A DNA stretch of 64,000 nucleotides from CAZKAP01 sp964552195 (lineage in GTDB: Bacteria; Bacteroidota; Bacteroidia; Flavobacteriales; Flavobacteriaceae): positions 1-64,000 of the forward strand of contig CAZKFM010000014.1 of NCBI GenBank assembly GCA_964552195.1, in the 5' to 3' direction. The translations under genes and the position numbers were made by a program. Positions 51,229-59,470 of the stretch are shown here, piece after piece. Numbering within the stretch: position 1 is the stretch's first letter; each line of letters starts with the position of its first letter. The notes below the pieces were generated by a model that was not told where the DNA came from, did not search any database, and saw only the letters and a list, made by a program, of their open reading frames with translations.

Positions 51229-52758
51229 TTATTGGCGGGTTTCGGGTTCTTCGCCGTCGTCCCCTGAGTTCAGATCTTCGGTATCATCATAGCTGTCCTC
51301 TTCGGACTCAGCCAATCTTTCCTGCTCTTCGCGTTCCAGCCTATCCGCTTCAGCCAATTCTCGCCTTTCGCGTTCGGCCAGCTCTCGTTCCAGTCTCTCT
51401 TCTTCGGCCAGTGCTCGACTTTCTCTTTCTGCCTGTTCGCGCTCAAACTTTTCCTGAAGGGCGATCGCGCGCTGTTCCCTTTCTGCCTCCTCGCGTTGCT
51501 CTTTTTCGAGTTGCCTGCGTTCTCTGGCCTTTCTCGCGTTGTATCTTCTGAGCTTGTTTTCGTCATTGCTGTATGCGATTTCGTCTAAGTCGACAAAATC
51601 GTGTTCCCAGATCGAATATTCCTTGTATCCCTCGAGGCCCTCGTCCCCCTGCAGCTCAGTCAGATAAATCTCCCGCTTTTCTATGATCGCCTGGGTCTGC
51701 TGCCATTTTCGGTGCTCCAATGCCAGAATTTCGCGGTCGTAATGCCCGACTGGCGAGAGAAGCTTGGATACGATAGGAGCGGTTTCGATGGCCAGGAAGA
51801 GCAACATGATAAAAACCGAAGGCCAGGGATTCTCCATCTTAACTATGGCTTCGATCCTCGCCTGCAGTCCGTCGAAGTTTTCAATTACCGGTTCGGCAGC
51901 GGCGACGTCTTGCTTGTAGACCGCTTCGATCTGTTCGATTTCGGACTGAAGATTAGCGATCAGCACTTGATTGGTCGCCTTCAGTTCCTGCAATTCTGCG
52001 AAACTCTGATCGTGTTTGGCCCGTTTCTCCTGGTAAATGGGGCCCTTACCGATACGCATGGTACCTCCGCTCCCTTCGGCCTCTGCTATATAGCTTTGGT
52101 ATAAGGCATTCGTTTCGACCTGTTTATCGGTGATTTGATTCTGCAGCCTTTCGATTTCCCTGCGAAGGCGACTGAGTTCGGTATTGTAAAGTGAGCCTAC
52201 CTGCTCCTGGTTGGCCAGTTTAAGGGCATTTTTTTCCACCTCCAGGATCTGGTTGATCTCCTTTTCGAAGATTTTCATCTCCAACGGCTTGGAGATCACC
52301 ACCGCAATCACCAGTGCCAGCAGGATACGTGGAAATGCCTGAAAGAACTCCCTTCTCGGACTTTCAATGTATCGTATGCCTTCTTGTTGATCTTCCTCGA
52401 ATACGTCCTCTTCGGCTTCTTCGATGATGTATTCAGTTTCCTCAATGTCTTCCTCCTCGATAACCCGTCCACTGGGATTTTTCCGCCATATCTTCTTCAT
52501 GCTGGCGACCAGGTAACGGTCCAGGCTGAAAATCATAAGACCCCAAAGGATGCCGAATCCCGCGGCATAATAGGCGTTGTCGAACACCGTATACAAGGCA
52601 TAACCTCCGGACAGGGAAGCGAATACCGCCGTCAGGAGCACAATAGCTCCTATGTTTCGGTGTTTTTTCTGCTCGTTATCCGGGCTGCGCTCCAAGGCGT
52701 GCCTGTCCGCTCCGGAACAAAAAGTAAACAGGGACCGGAAGGGTCGGGGGAAACTCAT
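51229..52758 (-). CDS. DUF4407 membrane protein (paralogue 2)
   Basis: A 509-residue protein with the same plan as its neighbour at 49348: Phe-Cys-Ser-Gly-Ala near the N terminus, two helices, a conserved Ser-Lys-Pro-Leu-Glu-Met-Lys-Ile-Phe-Glu-Lys-Glu-Ile block, a coiled coil, and a fourth helix near 305-325. The C terminus (about 410-490) is an almost pure Glu/Arg/Ala repeat region, predicted as a long single helix, ending in acidic residues. It lies 33 bases downstream of the dipeptidase gene and may be cotranscribed. Confidence 0.85.
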   Translation of the reverse strand: MSFPRPFRSLFTFCSGADRHALERSPDNEQKKHRNIGAIVLLTAVFASLSGGYALYTVFDNAYYAAGFGILWGLMIFSLDRYLVASMKKIWRKNPSGRVIEEEDIEETEYIIEEAEEDVFEEDQQEGIRYIESPRREFFQAFPRILLALVIAVVISKPLEMKIFEKEINQILEVEKNALKLANQEQVGSLYNTELSRLRREIERLQNQITDKQVETNALYQSYIAEAEGSGGTMRIGKGPIYQEKRAKHDQSFAELQELKATNQVLIANLQSEIEQIEAVYKQDVAAAEPVIENFDGLQARIEAIVKMENPWPSVFIMLLFLAIETAPIVSKLLSPVGHYDREILALEHRKWQQTQAIIEKREIYLTELQGDEGLEGYKEYSIWEHDFVDLDEIAYSNDENKLRRYNARKARERRQLEKEQREEAEREQRAIALQEKFEREQAERESRALAEEERLERELAERERRELAEADRLEREEQERLAESEEDSYDDTEDLNSGDDGEEPETRQ

Positions 52759-52790
52759 TGTATTGCGTTTATCGATTGATGACCAGGGGC

Positions 52791-54176
52791 TTATTCGCTC
52801 TGCGCAAAGTACTTATAAAAGTAAGGAATGGTCTCGATTCCCTTAAAAAAGTTCCATAAACCGAAGTGTTCGTTGGGTGAATGGATGGCATCGCTGTCCA
52901 AGCCGAAGCCCATCAGTATGCTCTTGATCCCCAGTTCCTCTTCGAAAAGGGCCACAATGGGAATGCTCCCTCCGGTGCGCTGGGGAATGGGTTTCACCCC
53001 AAATGTCTGTTCCATGGCCTTCGATGCCGCCCGGAATCCGGCATTATCCGTTGGGGTCACGTAAGGGGTCCCTCCGTGATGGGGGGTTACCTTGACCTTC
53101 ACACCTGCGGGGGCGATGGCTGTAAAATGTTTGACGAACAGATCCGTGATCTGGTGCCAGTCCTGATGGGGAACCAGTCGCATAGAAATCTTGGCGTAGG
53201 CCTTACTCGCGATCACGGTCTTGGCCCCTTCTCCGGTGTAGCCTCCCCAGATTCCGTTGACATCCAGGGTGGGTCGGATCGATACGCGTTCGGGGGTGCT
53301 GTAGCCGGCCTCTCCGTGCACATCTCCAATGTCCAGGGCCTTTTTAAATTCCTCCAGGTCGAAAGGCGCTTTGGCCATTTCTTTTCGTTCTTCATCGGAA
53401 ATGACCTCGACGTCGTCATAGAATCCCGGTACGGTTATTTTTCCGTCTTCATCGTGCAGGGCAGCGATCATTTCGGTGAGTATGTTGATGGGATTCGGCA
53501 CTGCGCCACCGTAAATTCCCGAGTGTAGGTCGCGATTGGGCCCGGTGACTTCCACTTCCACATAGCTCAATCCGCGCAAGCCCGTGGTGATGGTTGGCAC
53601 CTCGTTGGAGATGATCCCGGTATCGGATATCAGGATCACATCGCAGGCGAGCATCTCCCTGTGGTTTTTGACGAAAGGTCCCAGGTTGTCGCTGCCTACT
53701 TCCTCTTCACCCTCGATCATGAATTTCACATTACAGGGAAGTTCGTCCTGGGAAACCATGTATTCCAGGGCTTTGATGTGCATGAACATCTGTCCCTTGT
53801 CGTCACAGGCTCCGCGGGCGAAAATGGCACCTTCGGGATGGAGCTCGGTCGGTTTAATGACGGGCTCGAAAGGAGGAGAGTGCCAGAGGTTGATCGGATC
53901 CGGCGGTTGAACGTCGTAATGCCCGTATACCAATACGGTAGGGAGGCTGGGATTGATGATTTTCTCCCCGTAGACCACGGGAAAGCCGTCGGTTTCGTAG
54001 AGTTCTACTCGATCGCAGCCAGCCTTTTTCAGGGATTCTGAGACCCAGCGAGCGGTAATCATTACATCCTCATTAAAGGCGCTGTCTGCGCTGACGGATG
54101 GTATTTTGAGCAATTCAATCAGTTCGTCGGTAAATCGCTGTTTATGCTGCGCGATATAGTCCTGCACACTTCCCAT
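52791..54176 (-). CDS. M20 family dipeptidase
   Basis: A 461-residue metallopeptidase. Metal ligands and catalytic acids are in Val-Leu-Val-Tyr-Gly-His-Tyr-Asp-Val-Gln-Pro near 85, Ala-Cys-Asp-Asp-Lys-Gly-Gln near 120, and Glu-Gly-Glu-Glu-Glu-Val-Gly-Ser near 155; a lid domain is inserted at about 200-330. The family hydrolyses dipeptides such as carnosine or Cys-Gly in the cytosol. No signal peptide is present. Confidence 0.92.
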   Translation of the reverse strand: MGSVQDYIAQHKQRFTDELIELLKIPSVSADSAFNEDVMITARWVSESLKKAGCDRVELYETDGFPVVYGEKIINPSLPTVLVYGHYDVQPPDPINLWHSPPFEPVIKPTELHPEGAIFARGACDDKGQMFMHIKALEYMVSQDELPCNVKFMIEGEEEVGSDNLGPFVKNHREMLACDVILISDTGIISNEVPTITTGLRGLSYVEVEVTGPNRDLHSGIYGGAVPNPINILTEMIAALHDEDGKITVPGFYDDVEVISDEERKEMAKAPFDLEEFKKALDIGDVHGEAGYSTPERVSIRPTLDVNGIWGGYTGEGAKTVIASKAYAKISMRLVPHQDWHQITDLFVKHFTAIAPAGVKVKVTPHHGGTPYVTPTDNAGFRAASKAMEQTFGVKPIPQRTGGSIPIVALFEEELGIKSILMGFGLDSDAIHSPNEHFGLWNFFKGIETIPYFYKYFAQSE

Positions 54177-54251
54177 ATAATCGATATAAATTGATATCCG
54201 AAGGTAAAAAAAGAAGTTCAGGGCACCCGGACATCCCTTGGTTTTTTATCC

Positions 54252-54259
54252 TATATTTG
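54252..54259 (+). promoter_or_regulatory. tRNA-Leu promoter -7 box
   Basis: TATATTTG fits TAnnTTTG exactly, 11 bases before the tRNA 5' end. Confidence 0.6.
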
Positions 54260-54270
54260 TGCCCCGTTTC

Positions 54271-54355
54271 GCGGATGTGGTGGAACTGGTAGACACGCTA
54301 GATTTAGGATCTAGTGCCGCAAGGCGTGAAGGTTCGATTCCTTTCATCCGCACCA
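54271..54355 (+). tRNA. tRNA-Leu (TAG)
   Basis: Acceptor GCGGATG pairs with CATCCGC, followed by discriminator A and an encoded CCA. The anticodon stem CTAGA/TCTAG encloses TTTAGGA (anticodon TAG). A long variable arm (TGCCGCAAGGCGT) and a T arm with GGTTCGATTCC complete a type II tRNA. It marks the left edge of an accessory region. Confidence 0.96.
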
Positions 54356-54361
54356 AAATAT

Positions 54362-54397
54362 AAACCCTAGTAAATCAAGGATTTGCGAGGGTTTTTT
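54362..54397 (+). terminator. terminator of tRNA-Leu
   Basis: AAACCCT (54362-54368) pairs with AGGGTTT (54388-54394) with an inner AAAT/ATTT pair and a following T run. Confidence 0.8.
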
Positions 54398-54477
54398 CAT
54401 TTAATCTTGTGCATATTACAAATCGCAGAAGTTATTTACCCGTTATAAGCGAGTATAAAAATGAGTGGACCGGTTAC

Positions 54478-54816
54478 TGTATTAGCCCCTTAAATACCTG
54501 GACAGATTTTCTAAACCGGTTGTGTAGGTTTAAATTAGAGAATCATGTCAAAAAAGCGCAGAACATTTACCGTTGAGAAGAAGATGGAGATTCTTCGATT
54601 CGACGAGGAGTATGGAATGACGGCTGCTTGCCGGGAGTACGATCTCAGTCCTACGTTGTATTACCGCTGGAAGCATGCCTTTGATACAAAGGGCATGGAC
54701 GGTTTGCAGCCGGCCTACCACCGCGTCGATCCACAGGATCGGGAATCGGAGAAGGAGAACGAGCGTCTTCGCAAGATCATTGCCAAGCAAGCCCTGGCGC
54801 TGGAGGTCAAGGGGGA
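54478..54816 (+). mobile_element. truncated IS3-family insertion sequence
   Basis: The left end at 54478 reads TGTATTAGCCCCTTAAATAC followed by GGACAG, the TG-CCCC-GACA pattern of IS3-group terminal repeats. The transposase OrfA starts at 54545, but the homology stops after Glu-Val-Lys-Gly-Glu at about 54816. OrfB, with the catalytic DDE residues, and the right end are missing, so the element is dead. Confidence 0.8.
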
Positions 54817-54871
54817 GCCGTATACACCTGATTATGCAATGCTTCTGGGGTTTGTGGTCCAGAATGTGTAA
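54545..54871 (+). pseudogene. IS3 transposase OrfA, truncated
   Basis: The first 90 residues are a typical IS3 OrfA: helix-turn-helix (Thr-Ala-Ala-Cys-Arg-Glu-Tyr-Asp-Leu-Ser-Pro-Thr-Leu-Tyr-Tyr-Arg-Trp) and a leucine-zipper segment from about 75. The last 18 codons are read through into sequence that belongs to the neighbouring toxin gene. No frameshift site or OrfB follows. Confidence 0.85.
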
Positions 54872-55176
54872 GTTCGGTATTCCAAAGGTTCCTTTCTGGC
54901 ATAGCGCACCCTAAGAATATAAACCGCATCTCCCTCGACAAGATAGGATATCCGGTAGGTATGCTTTTCGTAAGCCCTTGTATTTCCCTGGTTGTTCTTT
55001 TTAAGTGTATCCAGCTTATAGATTTCCGGATCGGTCGCAAGAATGTCGGTGGAATTGTAGATTTCGGTAATGACCCCAATGGTAGTCTCTATGGATTTGG
55101 ACTCTTCCAATAAATCTAAAAAGGCCCGATTCAGGTCTGCATCGGCCCGATGTGTCCAGATTATTTTTTTGCCCAT
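54832..55176 (-). CDS. ParE/RelE-type toxin
   Basis: A 114-residue RelE/ParE-fold protein: N-terminal Ile-Ile-Trp-Thr-His-Arg-Ala-Asp-Ala-Asp-Leu, the Arg-Ala-Tyr-Glu-Lys-His-Thr-Tyr-Arg-Ile-Ser-Tyr core and the final Ile-Leu-Arg-Val-Arg-Tyr-Ala-Arg-Lys-Glu-Pro-Leu strand. ParE-type proteins block gyrase, RelE-type cut mRNA on ribosomes; the type is not resolved here. The last 15 residues beyond Lys-Glu-Pro-Leu-Glu-Tyr look added, and they lie at the broken IS boundary, so the C terminus may have been altered by the insertion. The antitoxin gene overlaps it by 16 bases. Confidence 0.78.
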   Translation of the reverse strand: MGKKIIWTHRADADLNRAFLDLLEESKSIETTIGVITEIYNSTDILATDPEIYKLDTLKKNNQGNTRAYEKHTYRISYLVEGDAVYILRVRYARKEPLEYRTYTFWTTNPRSIA

Positions 55177-55391
55177 TTCTTGATGCGCTCGCCCATTTCT
55201 TCATGGGTGAAGAATTCCCCGCGCTCAATTTGGGCCTCAGAGGCTTGCAGTTCCCGGTTGTACTGTTCTACGCTGATGCGCTCACTATCCTCATGATAGA
55301 TCTCCACAAGGGCCTTTATCATCCTAAGCAGCTTATCGTCTGCATGATCGATATAGTTGCGGAGGTCCTTTCTAAGGTCTACCGATGCCAT
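55161..55391 (-). CDS. antitoxin of the ParE-type module
   Basis: A 76-residue acidic helical protein (Met-Ala-Ser-Val-Asp-Leu-Arg-Lys-Asp-Leu-Arg-Asn-Tyr-Ile-Asp) resembling the small antitoxins paired with ParE-like toxins in Flavobacteriia. I use the ATG at 55389-55391; a TTG seven codons upstream (55412) would extend it. It precedes and overlaps the toxin gene in the usual antitoxin-first order. Confidence 0.75.
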   Translation of the reverse strand: MASVDLRKDLRNYIDHADDKLLRMIKALVEIYHEDSERISVEQYNRELQASEAQIERGEFFTHEEMGERIKKWAKK

Positions 55392-55412
55392 CTTCTTCGA
55401 TTTTTCACTCAA

Positions 55413-55780
55413 TTAAAGGTACAAATATCATTCCATGGAATCCAATTTATTGTGTCCAAAGGAATGGTGCGCACCTCCAGGGATACCACCCCCCCCATTC
55501 GGGGATTCCAACTTGCATGGATTCGGTAAAGGTAAGGTCTCGCTGCACCTCAATGATGGCGCCCAACTCAGGGATGCTTAGCAAGGCCTCCTTTTGCTAG
55601 ATTGGTAGCCTGCGTAGGCGCAAAATACTATTGAAGAACACAGAATAAAGAGATCCGAATAGCTTTTAAACATGTGCGGCAGGTCCAACAATTGTATTTT
55701 GGTACTTCTGGCGGTCAAGACTTAGTCCCTGATAGGCGCTGTCCGGTGTGGCCGGCACTTGAAGCCCTGGGATCCAGTAG
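55413..55780. other. degraded sequence between toxin module and receptor remnant
   Basis: No intact gene. Frames are short and interrupted on all strands, in keeping with decayed sequence. The last part runs into the receptor pseudogene. Confidence 0.5.
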
Positions 55781-56146
55781 AACGGGAGTTATGTGATTAA
55801 CTCGGTGCCTGCTGGCGATCAGTTGCTTGTATTCATTTACCTGGGATACGCCACTCAGGAATTCAAGGCAAATGTGATTGCTGTACAGACCCTGCTACAA
55901 TCGGTCGAATAGGTGCCCCAGGGTACAGAGCTAGACGAAGTGGTACTTACGGGACTGCGCCGCAACCGGCTTAGCCCCATAAACGAGAAGCAGACGGCCA
56001 TCACCACCGAGGAAGTTTTGACCACCAACGACCTGGGTCGTTTGCCCGAAATTAATGTGGCTGAGGTTACGCATTGTATTGCCGGCATATCCATTGAAAC
56101 CGATGGGTGTAAAGGCGGCTTCATCCCTTCGCCGTGCCGGTTTTAA
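55781..56146 (+). pseudogene. TonB-dependent receptor, N-terminal fragment
   Basis: Reading in one frame, the segment first gives a carboxypeptidase-like regulatory domain end (Tyr-Val-Ile-Asn-Ser-Val-Pro-Ala-Gly-Asp-Gln-Leu-Leu-Val then Leu-Gly-Tyr-Ala-Thr-Gln-Glu), then an in-frame TAG at 55910-55912, then a receptor plug start (Glu-Leu-Asp-Glu-Val-Val-Leu-Thr-Gly-Leu-Arg-Arg, Glu-Val-Leu-Thr-Thr-Asn-Asp-Leu-Gly-Arg-Leu-Pro). It stops before the plug's Val-Arg-Gly motif and there is no barrel. Another in-frame TAG lies just upstream at 55778. A relic of a SusC/oligosaccharide-type receptor gene. Confidence 0.8.
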
Positions 56147-56160
56147 CCCAGACCACGCGG

Positions 56161-56871
56161 CTAGCCGAACCACTTGAAATAGATATTGATATAGTACAGT
56201 CCGGTGGCAACGAACACCAACCCGGCCAGGATGCGCATAACCTTTTCGATGCGGGTCACCGCCTTGAAATACAGGCCCAGCTTTTCCATGCTGAAAGCGA
56301 TCACCAGAGCGAAGAGGATCACAGGCAATCCGGTACCCAGAGAATATACCACCGGCAGGGATAAACCCGCGGAGGCCGAAAGCGTCATGGGAATCAGCAT
56401 AACAAAAAACAGTGCTCCGCTGTAGGGGCAAAAGGCGAGGGCAAACAAGGCACCCAAAGCGAAGGCTCCTAGTAGGCCTCTGGTCTTAAAACGATCGGAC
56501 AGCTGTTGGAGGATATCCCCTCCTTTCAAAAAGTCCAACCGGATTACGTTAAGCATGATCAGGCCGAGCAGCACGAGCACAAAGCCCAAGTATTTCTCGC
56601 CATTGCCCTGGATTACGCGGGCCACCTCAAATTTGCTAGCTCCGAAGTAGATTATTGCTCCGATAAGGGTGTACGTGAACACGCGGCCCAGGGTGTACAG
56701 CAATCCGCTAAAGACCACCTTCCGTTTTTGGGTAATGTTTTTCGCAATAAAGGCCGTCGCCGAGACATTCGTCGCCAACGGGCAGGGAGCGATGGACGTC
56801 AGCAACCCCAGAGCGAAGGCCGCGAGCAATGGCGCTTCTGTATTCTGCGCCAGATCGTTAAGCCAGGACAT
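56161..56871 (-). CDS. arsG: ArsG-type CcdA/DsbD-like membrane transporter
   Basis: A 236-residue protein with six helices and the two half motifs of the CcdA/DsbD family: Ser-Ile-Ala-Pro-Cys-Pro-Leu-Ala (Cys30) and Phe-Cys-Pro-Tyr-Ser-Gly near 148. This permease group was named ArsG in aromatic-arsenical clusters and travels with ArsF. I set the start at Met-Ser-Trp-Leu-Asn because the longer frame overlaps the previous gene. It is last in the minus-strand ars cluster, one base from arsF. Whether it moves electrons, arsenicals or metals cannot be told from sequence. Confidence 0.8.
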   Translation of the reverse strand: MSWLNDLAQNTEAPLLAAFALGLLTSIAPCPLATNVSATAFIAKNITQKRKVVFSGLLYTLGRVFTYTLIGAIIYFGASKFEVARVIQGNGEKYLGFVLVLLGLIMLNVIRLDFLKGGDILQQLSDRFKTRGLLGAFALGALFALAFCPYSGALFFVMLIPMTLSASAGLSLPVVYSLGTGLPVILFALVIAFSMEKLGLYFKAVTRIEKVMRILAGLVFVATGLYYINIYFKWFG

Positions 56872-56872
56872 C

Positions 56873-57286
56873 TTAACCCTTCTTAAACGCTGCAATTTCC
56901 TTCGAAAGTCCGGTGACAAACTTTTCCGCGTCCCCGGCATTCATAAACGCGAAGTCGGTCAGCTCTTTCTTGGCTCCGGTTTTCGGATTGTACAGGAACA
57001 GGGCCGTACCATAGGCTTGAAATTCTTCAGCGGTTTCCTTGTTTTCTGCATCGTCAACGTTAACCAGGGTGAACGGAATGCCGTCGAATTTGGCCAGGGT
57101 CTGCTTGCTGAGTTCTTCTATCTTCATACAGGTCATGCAGCGGTGCTCGGAATGAAACTGAATCAGCGCCACTTCAGCGTTGGCCGTGTTTACAGTGAGT
57201 TGTGGAGTCTGGGCCTTGCCGGAACAGGCGGAAAAGAGCACCACCACCAGGGCGCTTAGGGAGAAAAGAATGATTTTAATTTTCAT
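56873..57286 (-). CDS. arsF: ArsF-type thioredoxin-like lipoprotein
   Basis: A 137-residue periplasmic lipoprotein: signal peptide with lipobox Phe-Ser-Ala-Cys (Cys21), then a thioredoxin-like fold with Cys50-Met-Thr-Cys53. Family members next to the CcdA-like permease are called ArsF in databases. A redox pair with arsG is likely, as the permease would pass electrons across the membrane to this CxxC protein. A 215-base gap separates it from the permease gene upstream. Confidence 0.8.
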   Translation of the reverse strand: MKIKIILFSLSALVVVLFSACSGKAQTPQLTVNTANAEVALIQFHSEHRCMTCMKIEELSKQTLAKFDGIPFTLVNVDDAENKETAEEFQAYGTALFLYNPKTGAKKELTDFAFMNAGDAEKFVTGLSKEIAAFKKG

Positions 57287-57501
57287 GATATTTCGATTTA
57301 AAGGTTAGGGAGAGGCATATTTGATTAACGTACAGATGGGGTTAATTCTTTATCTTTTTTTCTTTCATTCTCTGCGCGGCGCCGAATGAATAGCGGATAG
57401 AAAAGTAGTCTAATAGTATAACGACTGGTTCTCGTTTTTCTTCTTTAAGAGACCTTTTATTGCTCGGTTGGGTTATCGCCGAATACCTACTTTTTAAGTA
57501 C

Positions 57502-58476
57502 TTATAATAAGGCGTTAAAAAGAAAACCCGAAACGATTATGAAAAGCGTGACCACCACAAAATACACCCCGATCAGCCGTAAGGTCATGACTTTCTTCAG
57601 CAAGGTGGCCTCGGGGATAGACAGTCCAACGGTGGCCATCATAAAGGCGATGGCCGTCCCAAGAGGCACCCCCTTGGCCACAAAAACCTGAATTACAGGA
57701 ACGATTCCAGCGGCGTTGGCGTACATCGGCACGGCGAGCAAAACGGCCAGCGGCACCGTCCACCACTGGCCACCACCGAGGTATTGCGCGAAGAAATTCT
57801 CCGGCACATAGCCGTGCATGGCCGCACCGATGGCGATGCCAATAATCACGTATACGAGCACCCCCCTGACGATACTCCAGGCTTCGTGGGTAATCGAGGG
57901 AATTCTTTCGTAGAAAGTGCGCCGGTCTGTGGCATAGGTCCCGGGTTTCTTCTTGTTCTCCAAAATCTTTTTCACCCAATCCGAGAGCCAAGGCTCCAAA
58001 TTCAGTCGCCCGAGCACCCAACCCCCAAGCGTACCCAGCAGAATTCCCGAGCCTACGTAGATCAGGGTCGCCTTCAGGCCAAACATTCCGATAAACAAAG
58101 CAATGGCCACCTCGTTGACCAACGGGGAAGTTATCAGGAAGGCGAAGGTGACGCCCAGAGGTATACCCCCTTGTACAAATCCAATAAACAGGGGCACCGA
58201 GGAACAGGAACAGAACGGAGTAATGGCCCCGAAAATGGAGGAAAACAAATATTCCAGGCCGTAGAGTTTATTCCGCTGCAGGTAATTCTTGAGTCGATCC
58301 ACCGGAAAATAGGCGTTGACCATGCCCATGAGGAAAACGATCACAAACAACAGGATCAGAATTTTTAGGGTATCGTACACAAAAAAGTTCAGCGCGGCTC
58401 CTAGCGAAGTGTCTGCCCCGACCCGAAATACCCCATAGATCAACCAATCTGCGAAGTGCTGTATGCCGTCAAACAT
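57502..58476 (-). CDS. putative permease (DUF318/ArsP-SO_0444 type)
   Basis: A 324-residue membrane protein with eight helices. The Thr-Pro-Phe-Cys-Ser-Cys-Ser-Ser-Val-Pro-Leu-Phe motif near 88 is the signature of the DUF318 permease family (ArsP organoarsenical and SO_0444-type metal efflux). The start is the ATG at 58474-58476 (Met-Phe-Asp-Gly-Ile), which avoids the 38-base overlap with the rhodanese gene; a longer frame would begin at 58524. It is preceded by a rhodanese and a CxxC mini-thioredoxin. Confidence 0.85.
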   Translation of the reverse strand: MFDGIQHFADWLIYGVFRVGADTSLGAALNFFVYDTLKILILLFVIVFLMGMVNAYFPVDRLKNYLQRNKLYGLEYLFSSIFGAITPFCSCSSVPLFIGFVQGGIPLGVTFAFLITSPLVNEVAIALFIGMFGLKATLIYVGSGILLGTLGGWVLGRLNLEPWLSDWVKKILENKKKPGTYATDRRTFYERIPSITHEAWSIVRGVLVYVIIGIAIGAAMHGYVPENFFAQYLGGGQWWTVPLAVLLAVPMYANAAGIVPVIQVFVAKGVPLGTAIAFMMATVGLSIPEATLLKKVMTLRLIGVYFVVVTLFIIVSGFLFNALL

Positions 58477-58486
58477 CGGACTGTAA

Positions 58487-58870
58487 TTAACAACAGGATG
58501 AATCGGAACAACAGGAGGAGTCACCCTGGGCAGCGGAAATCTCCCCCTTTACGGGAAACCCCTTCTGTACCCAACGCTCCATACCGTGGCTCATATTGTA
58601 CACCTGGCGGTATCCCCGGTTTTGGAGAAATCCGGCGGCACGGTGGCTCCGTTGACCGTGGGCGCACACCAGGATTGCTTCCCGGTTCTGCGGTATTTCA
58701 GGGTAGCGCTCTTCGAACTGGCTCAAGGGGATGTGCAAGATACTTGGCACATCGAAGGAGAGCGCGGCAACCTCGGCAGGTTCTCGGACGTCCACCAACA
58801 AGGCGCCGTTCTGTATTCGATTTTGGGTAGAGGTTGGACAAACCTCTCGTACGGGGAGTATGGCATTCAT
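58487..58870 (-). CDS. rhodanese domain protein with Cys-Cys tail
   Basis: A 127-residue single rhodanese domain: Asp-Val-Arg-Glu-Pro-Ala-Glu near 27-33 and the catalytic loop Val-Cys69-Ala-His-Gly-Gln-Arg-Ser. After the domain the last eight residues carry two vicinal cysteine pairs (Cys120-Cys121 and Cys126-Cys127) in a Ser-rich tail, a likely soft-metal or arsenic(III) binding element. Small rhodaneses of this type sit in ArsR-regulated operons. Neighbours are a CxxC protein four bases upstream and the permease downstream. Confidence 0.85.
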   Translation of the reverse strand: MNAILPVREVCPTSTQNRIQNGALLVDVREPAEVAALSFDVPSILHIPLSQFEERYPEIPQNREAILVCAHGQRSHRAAGFLQNRGYRQVYNMSHGMERWVQKGFPVKGEISAAQGDSSCCSDSSCC

Positions 58871-58873
58871 GGT

Positions 58874-59110
58874 CTAGGCGTTTAGGAGGGCGACAATTTC
58901 GTCTACTTGGGCGATACGTCCCTTTATTTTTACTTCTTCGTCGATGACCAGCACGGGTGTGGTCAATACGTCATATTTAATCATCTCTTCGATTTCTTCG
59001 ACTTTGGTTACTTCGGCTTCGGTACCGCTGAGTTCGATCGCTTTAAGTACGTTGTCGTAGGAGGTCTTGCATTTGGGGCATCCCGGTCCCAACACTTTGA
59101 TATGTTTCAT
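58874..59110 (-). CDS. small thioredoxin-like redox protein
   Basis: A 78-residue protein: Val-Leu-Gly-Pro-Gly-Cys11-Pro-Lys-Cys14 active site, Thr-Thr-Pro-Val-Leu-Val-Ile cis-proline loop. This matches the small redox-active disulfide family found in ars and mercury-type operons. It is the first gene of the downstream operon and has its own ArsR-type operator at 59120-59146. Its role is presumably thiol transfer to the permease or rhodanese. Confidence 0.88.
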   Translation of the reverse strand: MKHIKVLGPGCPKCKTSYDNVLKAIELSGTEAEVTKVEEIEEMIKYDVLTTPVLVIDEEVKIKGRIAQVDEIVALLNA

Positions 59111-59119
59111 TTATTTTAT

Positions 59120-59146
59120 TTAGTACATCGTAAATGAACGATAAAT
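59120..59146 (-). promoter_or_regulatory. ArsR-type operator 2 (redox/permease operon)
   Basis: ATCGT-AAATGA-ACGAT (59127-59142) is a perfect inverted repeat 10 bases upstream of the mini-thioredoxin start. The 27 bases match the site at 59471-59497 at 23 positions. Confidence 0.75.
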
Positions 59147-59158
59147 TAGACACACACT

Positions 59159-59464
59159 TTACGGCCATAATTCGGTGAATAGCCGCTGCGCAAGCTGCCA
59201 ATTCTCCCGGTTCAGGCAATATTTCACTTTTGGGGGTTGAATAATTCCCTGAATCAGTCCCGACTCCTTCAGCACCTTCAGGTGTTGAGATATAGTGGAT
59301 TGTGCCAGAGGAATCTGATCCGTTAAATCTCCGTTGTAGCAACAGGCCTGTTTGCTCAATAACCGAAGAATTTGCAGTCGAACCGGATGCCCCATGGCCT
59401 TAGCAAATCCCGCGATTTGGACATCGGCAACTTCATACTCGACAGGGGAATGGGTTCTGCTCAT
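59159..59464 (-). CDS. arsR: ArsR-family transcriptional repressor
   Basis: A 101-residue winged-helix repressor: Met-Gly-His-Pro-Val-Arg-Leu-Gln-Ile-Leu near 24, recognition helix Gln-Ser-Thr-Ile-Ser-Gln-His-Leu-Lys-Val-Leu near 58, and a vicinal Cys41-Cys42 pair in Gln-Ala-Cys-Cys-Tyr-Asn, matching the ArsR metalloid site found in Bacteroidota. It would release DNA upon binding As(III) or a similar thiophilic ion. Identical-looking operators precede it and the next operon, so it controls both. Confidence 0.9.
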   Translation of the reverse strand: MSRTHSPVEYEVADVQIAGFAKAMGHPVRLQILRLLSKQACCYNGDLTDQIPLAQSTISQHLKVLKESGLIQGIIQPPKVKYCLNRENWQLAQRLFTELWP

Positions 59465-59470
59465 GAGCTA

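Noticed and set aside
53584..54041. Plus-strand frames opposite the M20 dipeptidase
   Set aside because: Antisense to a gene with intact catalytic motifs.
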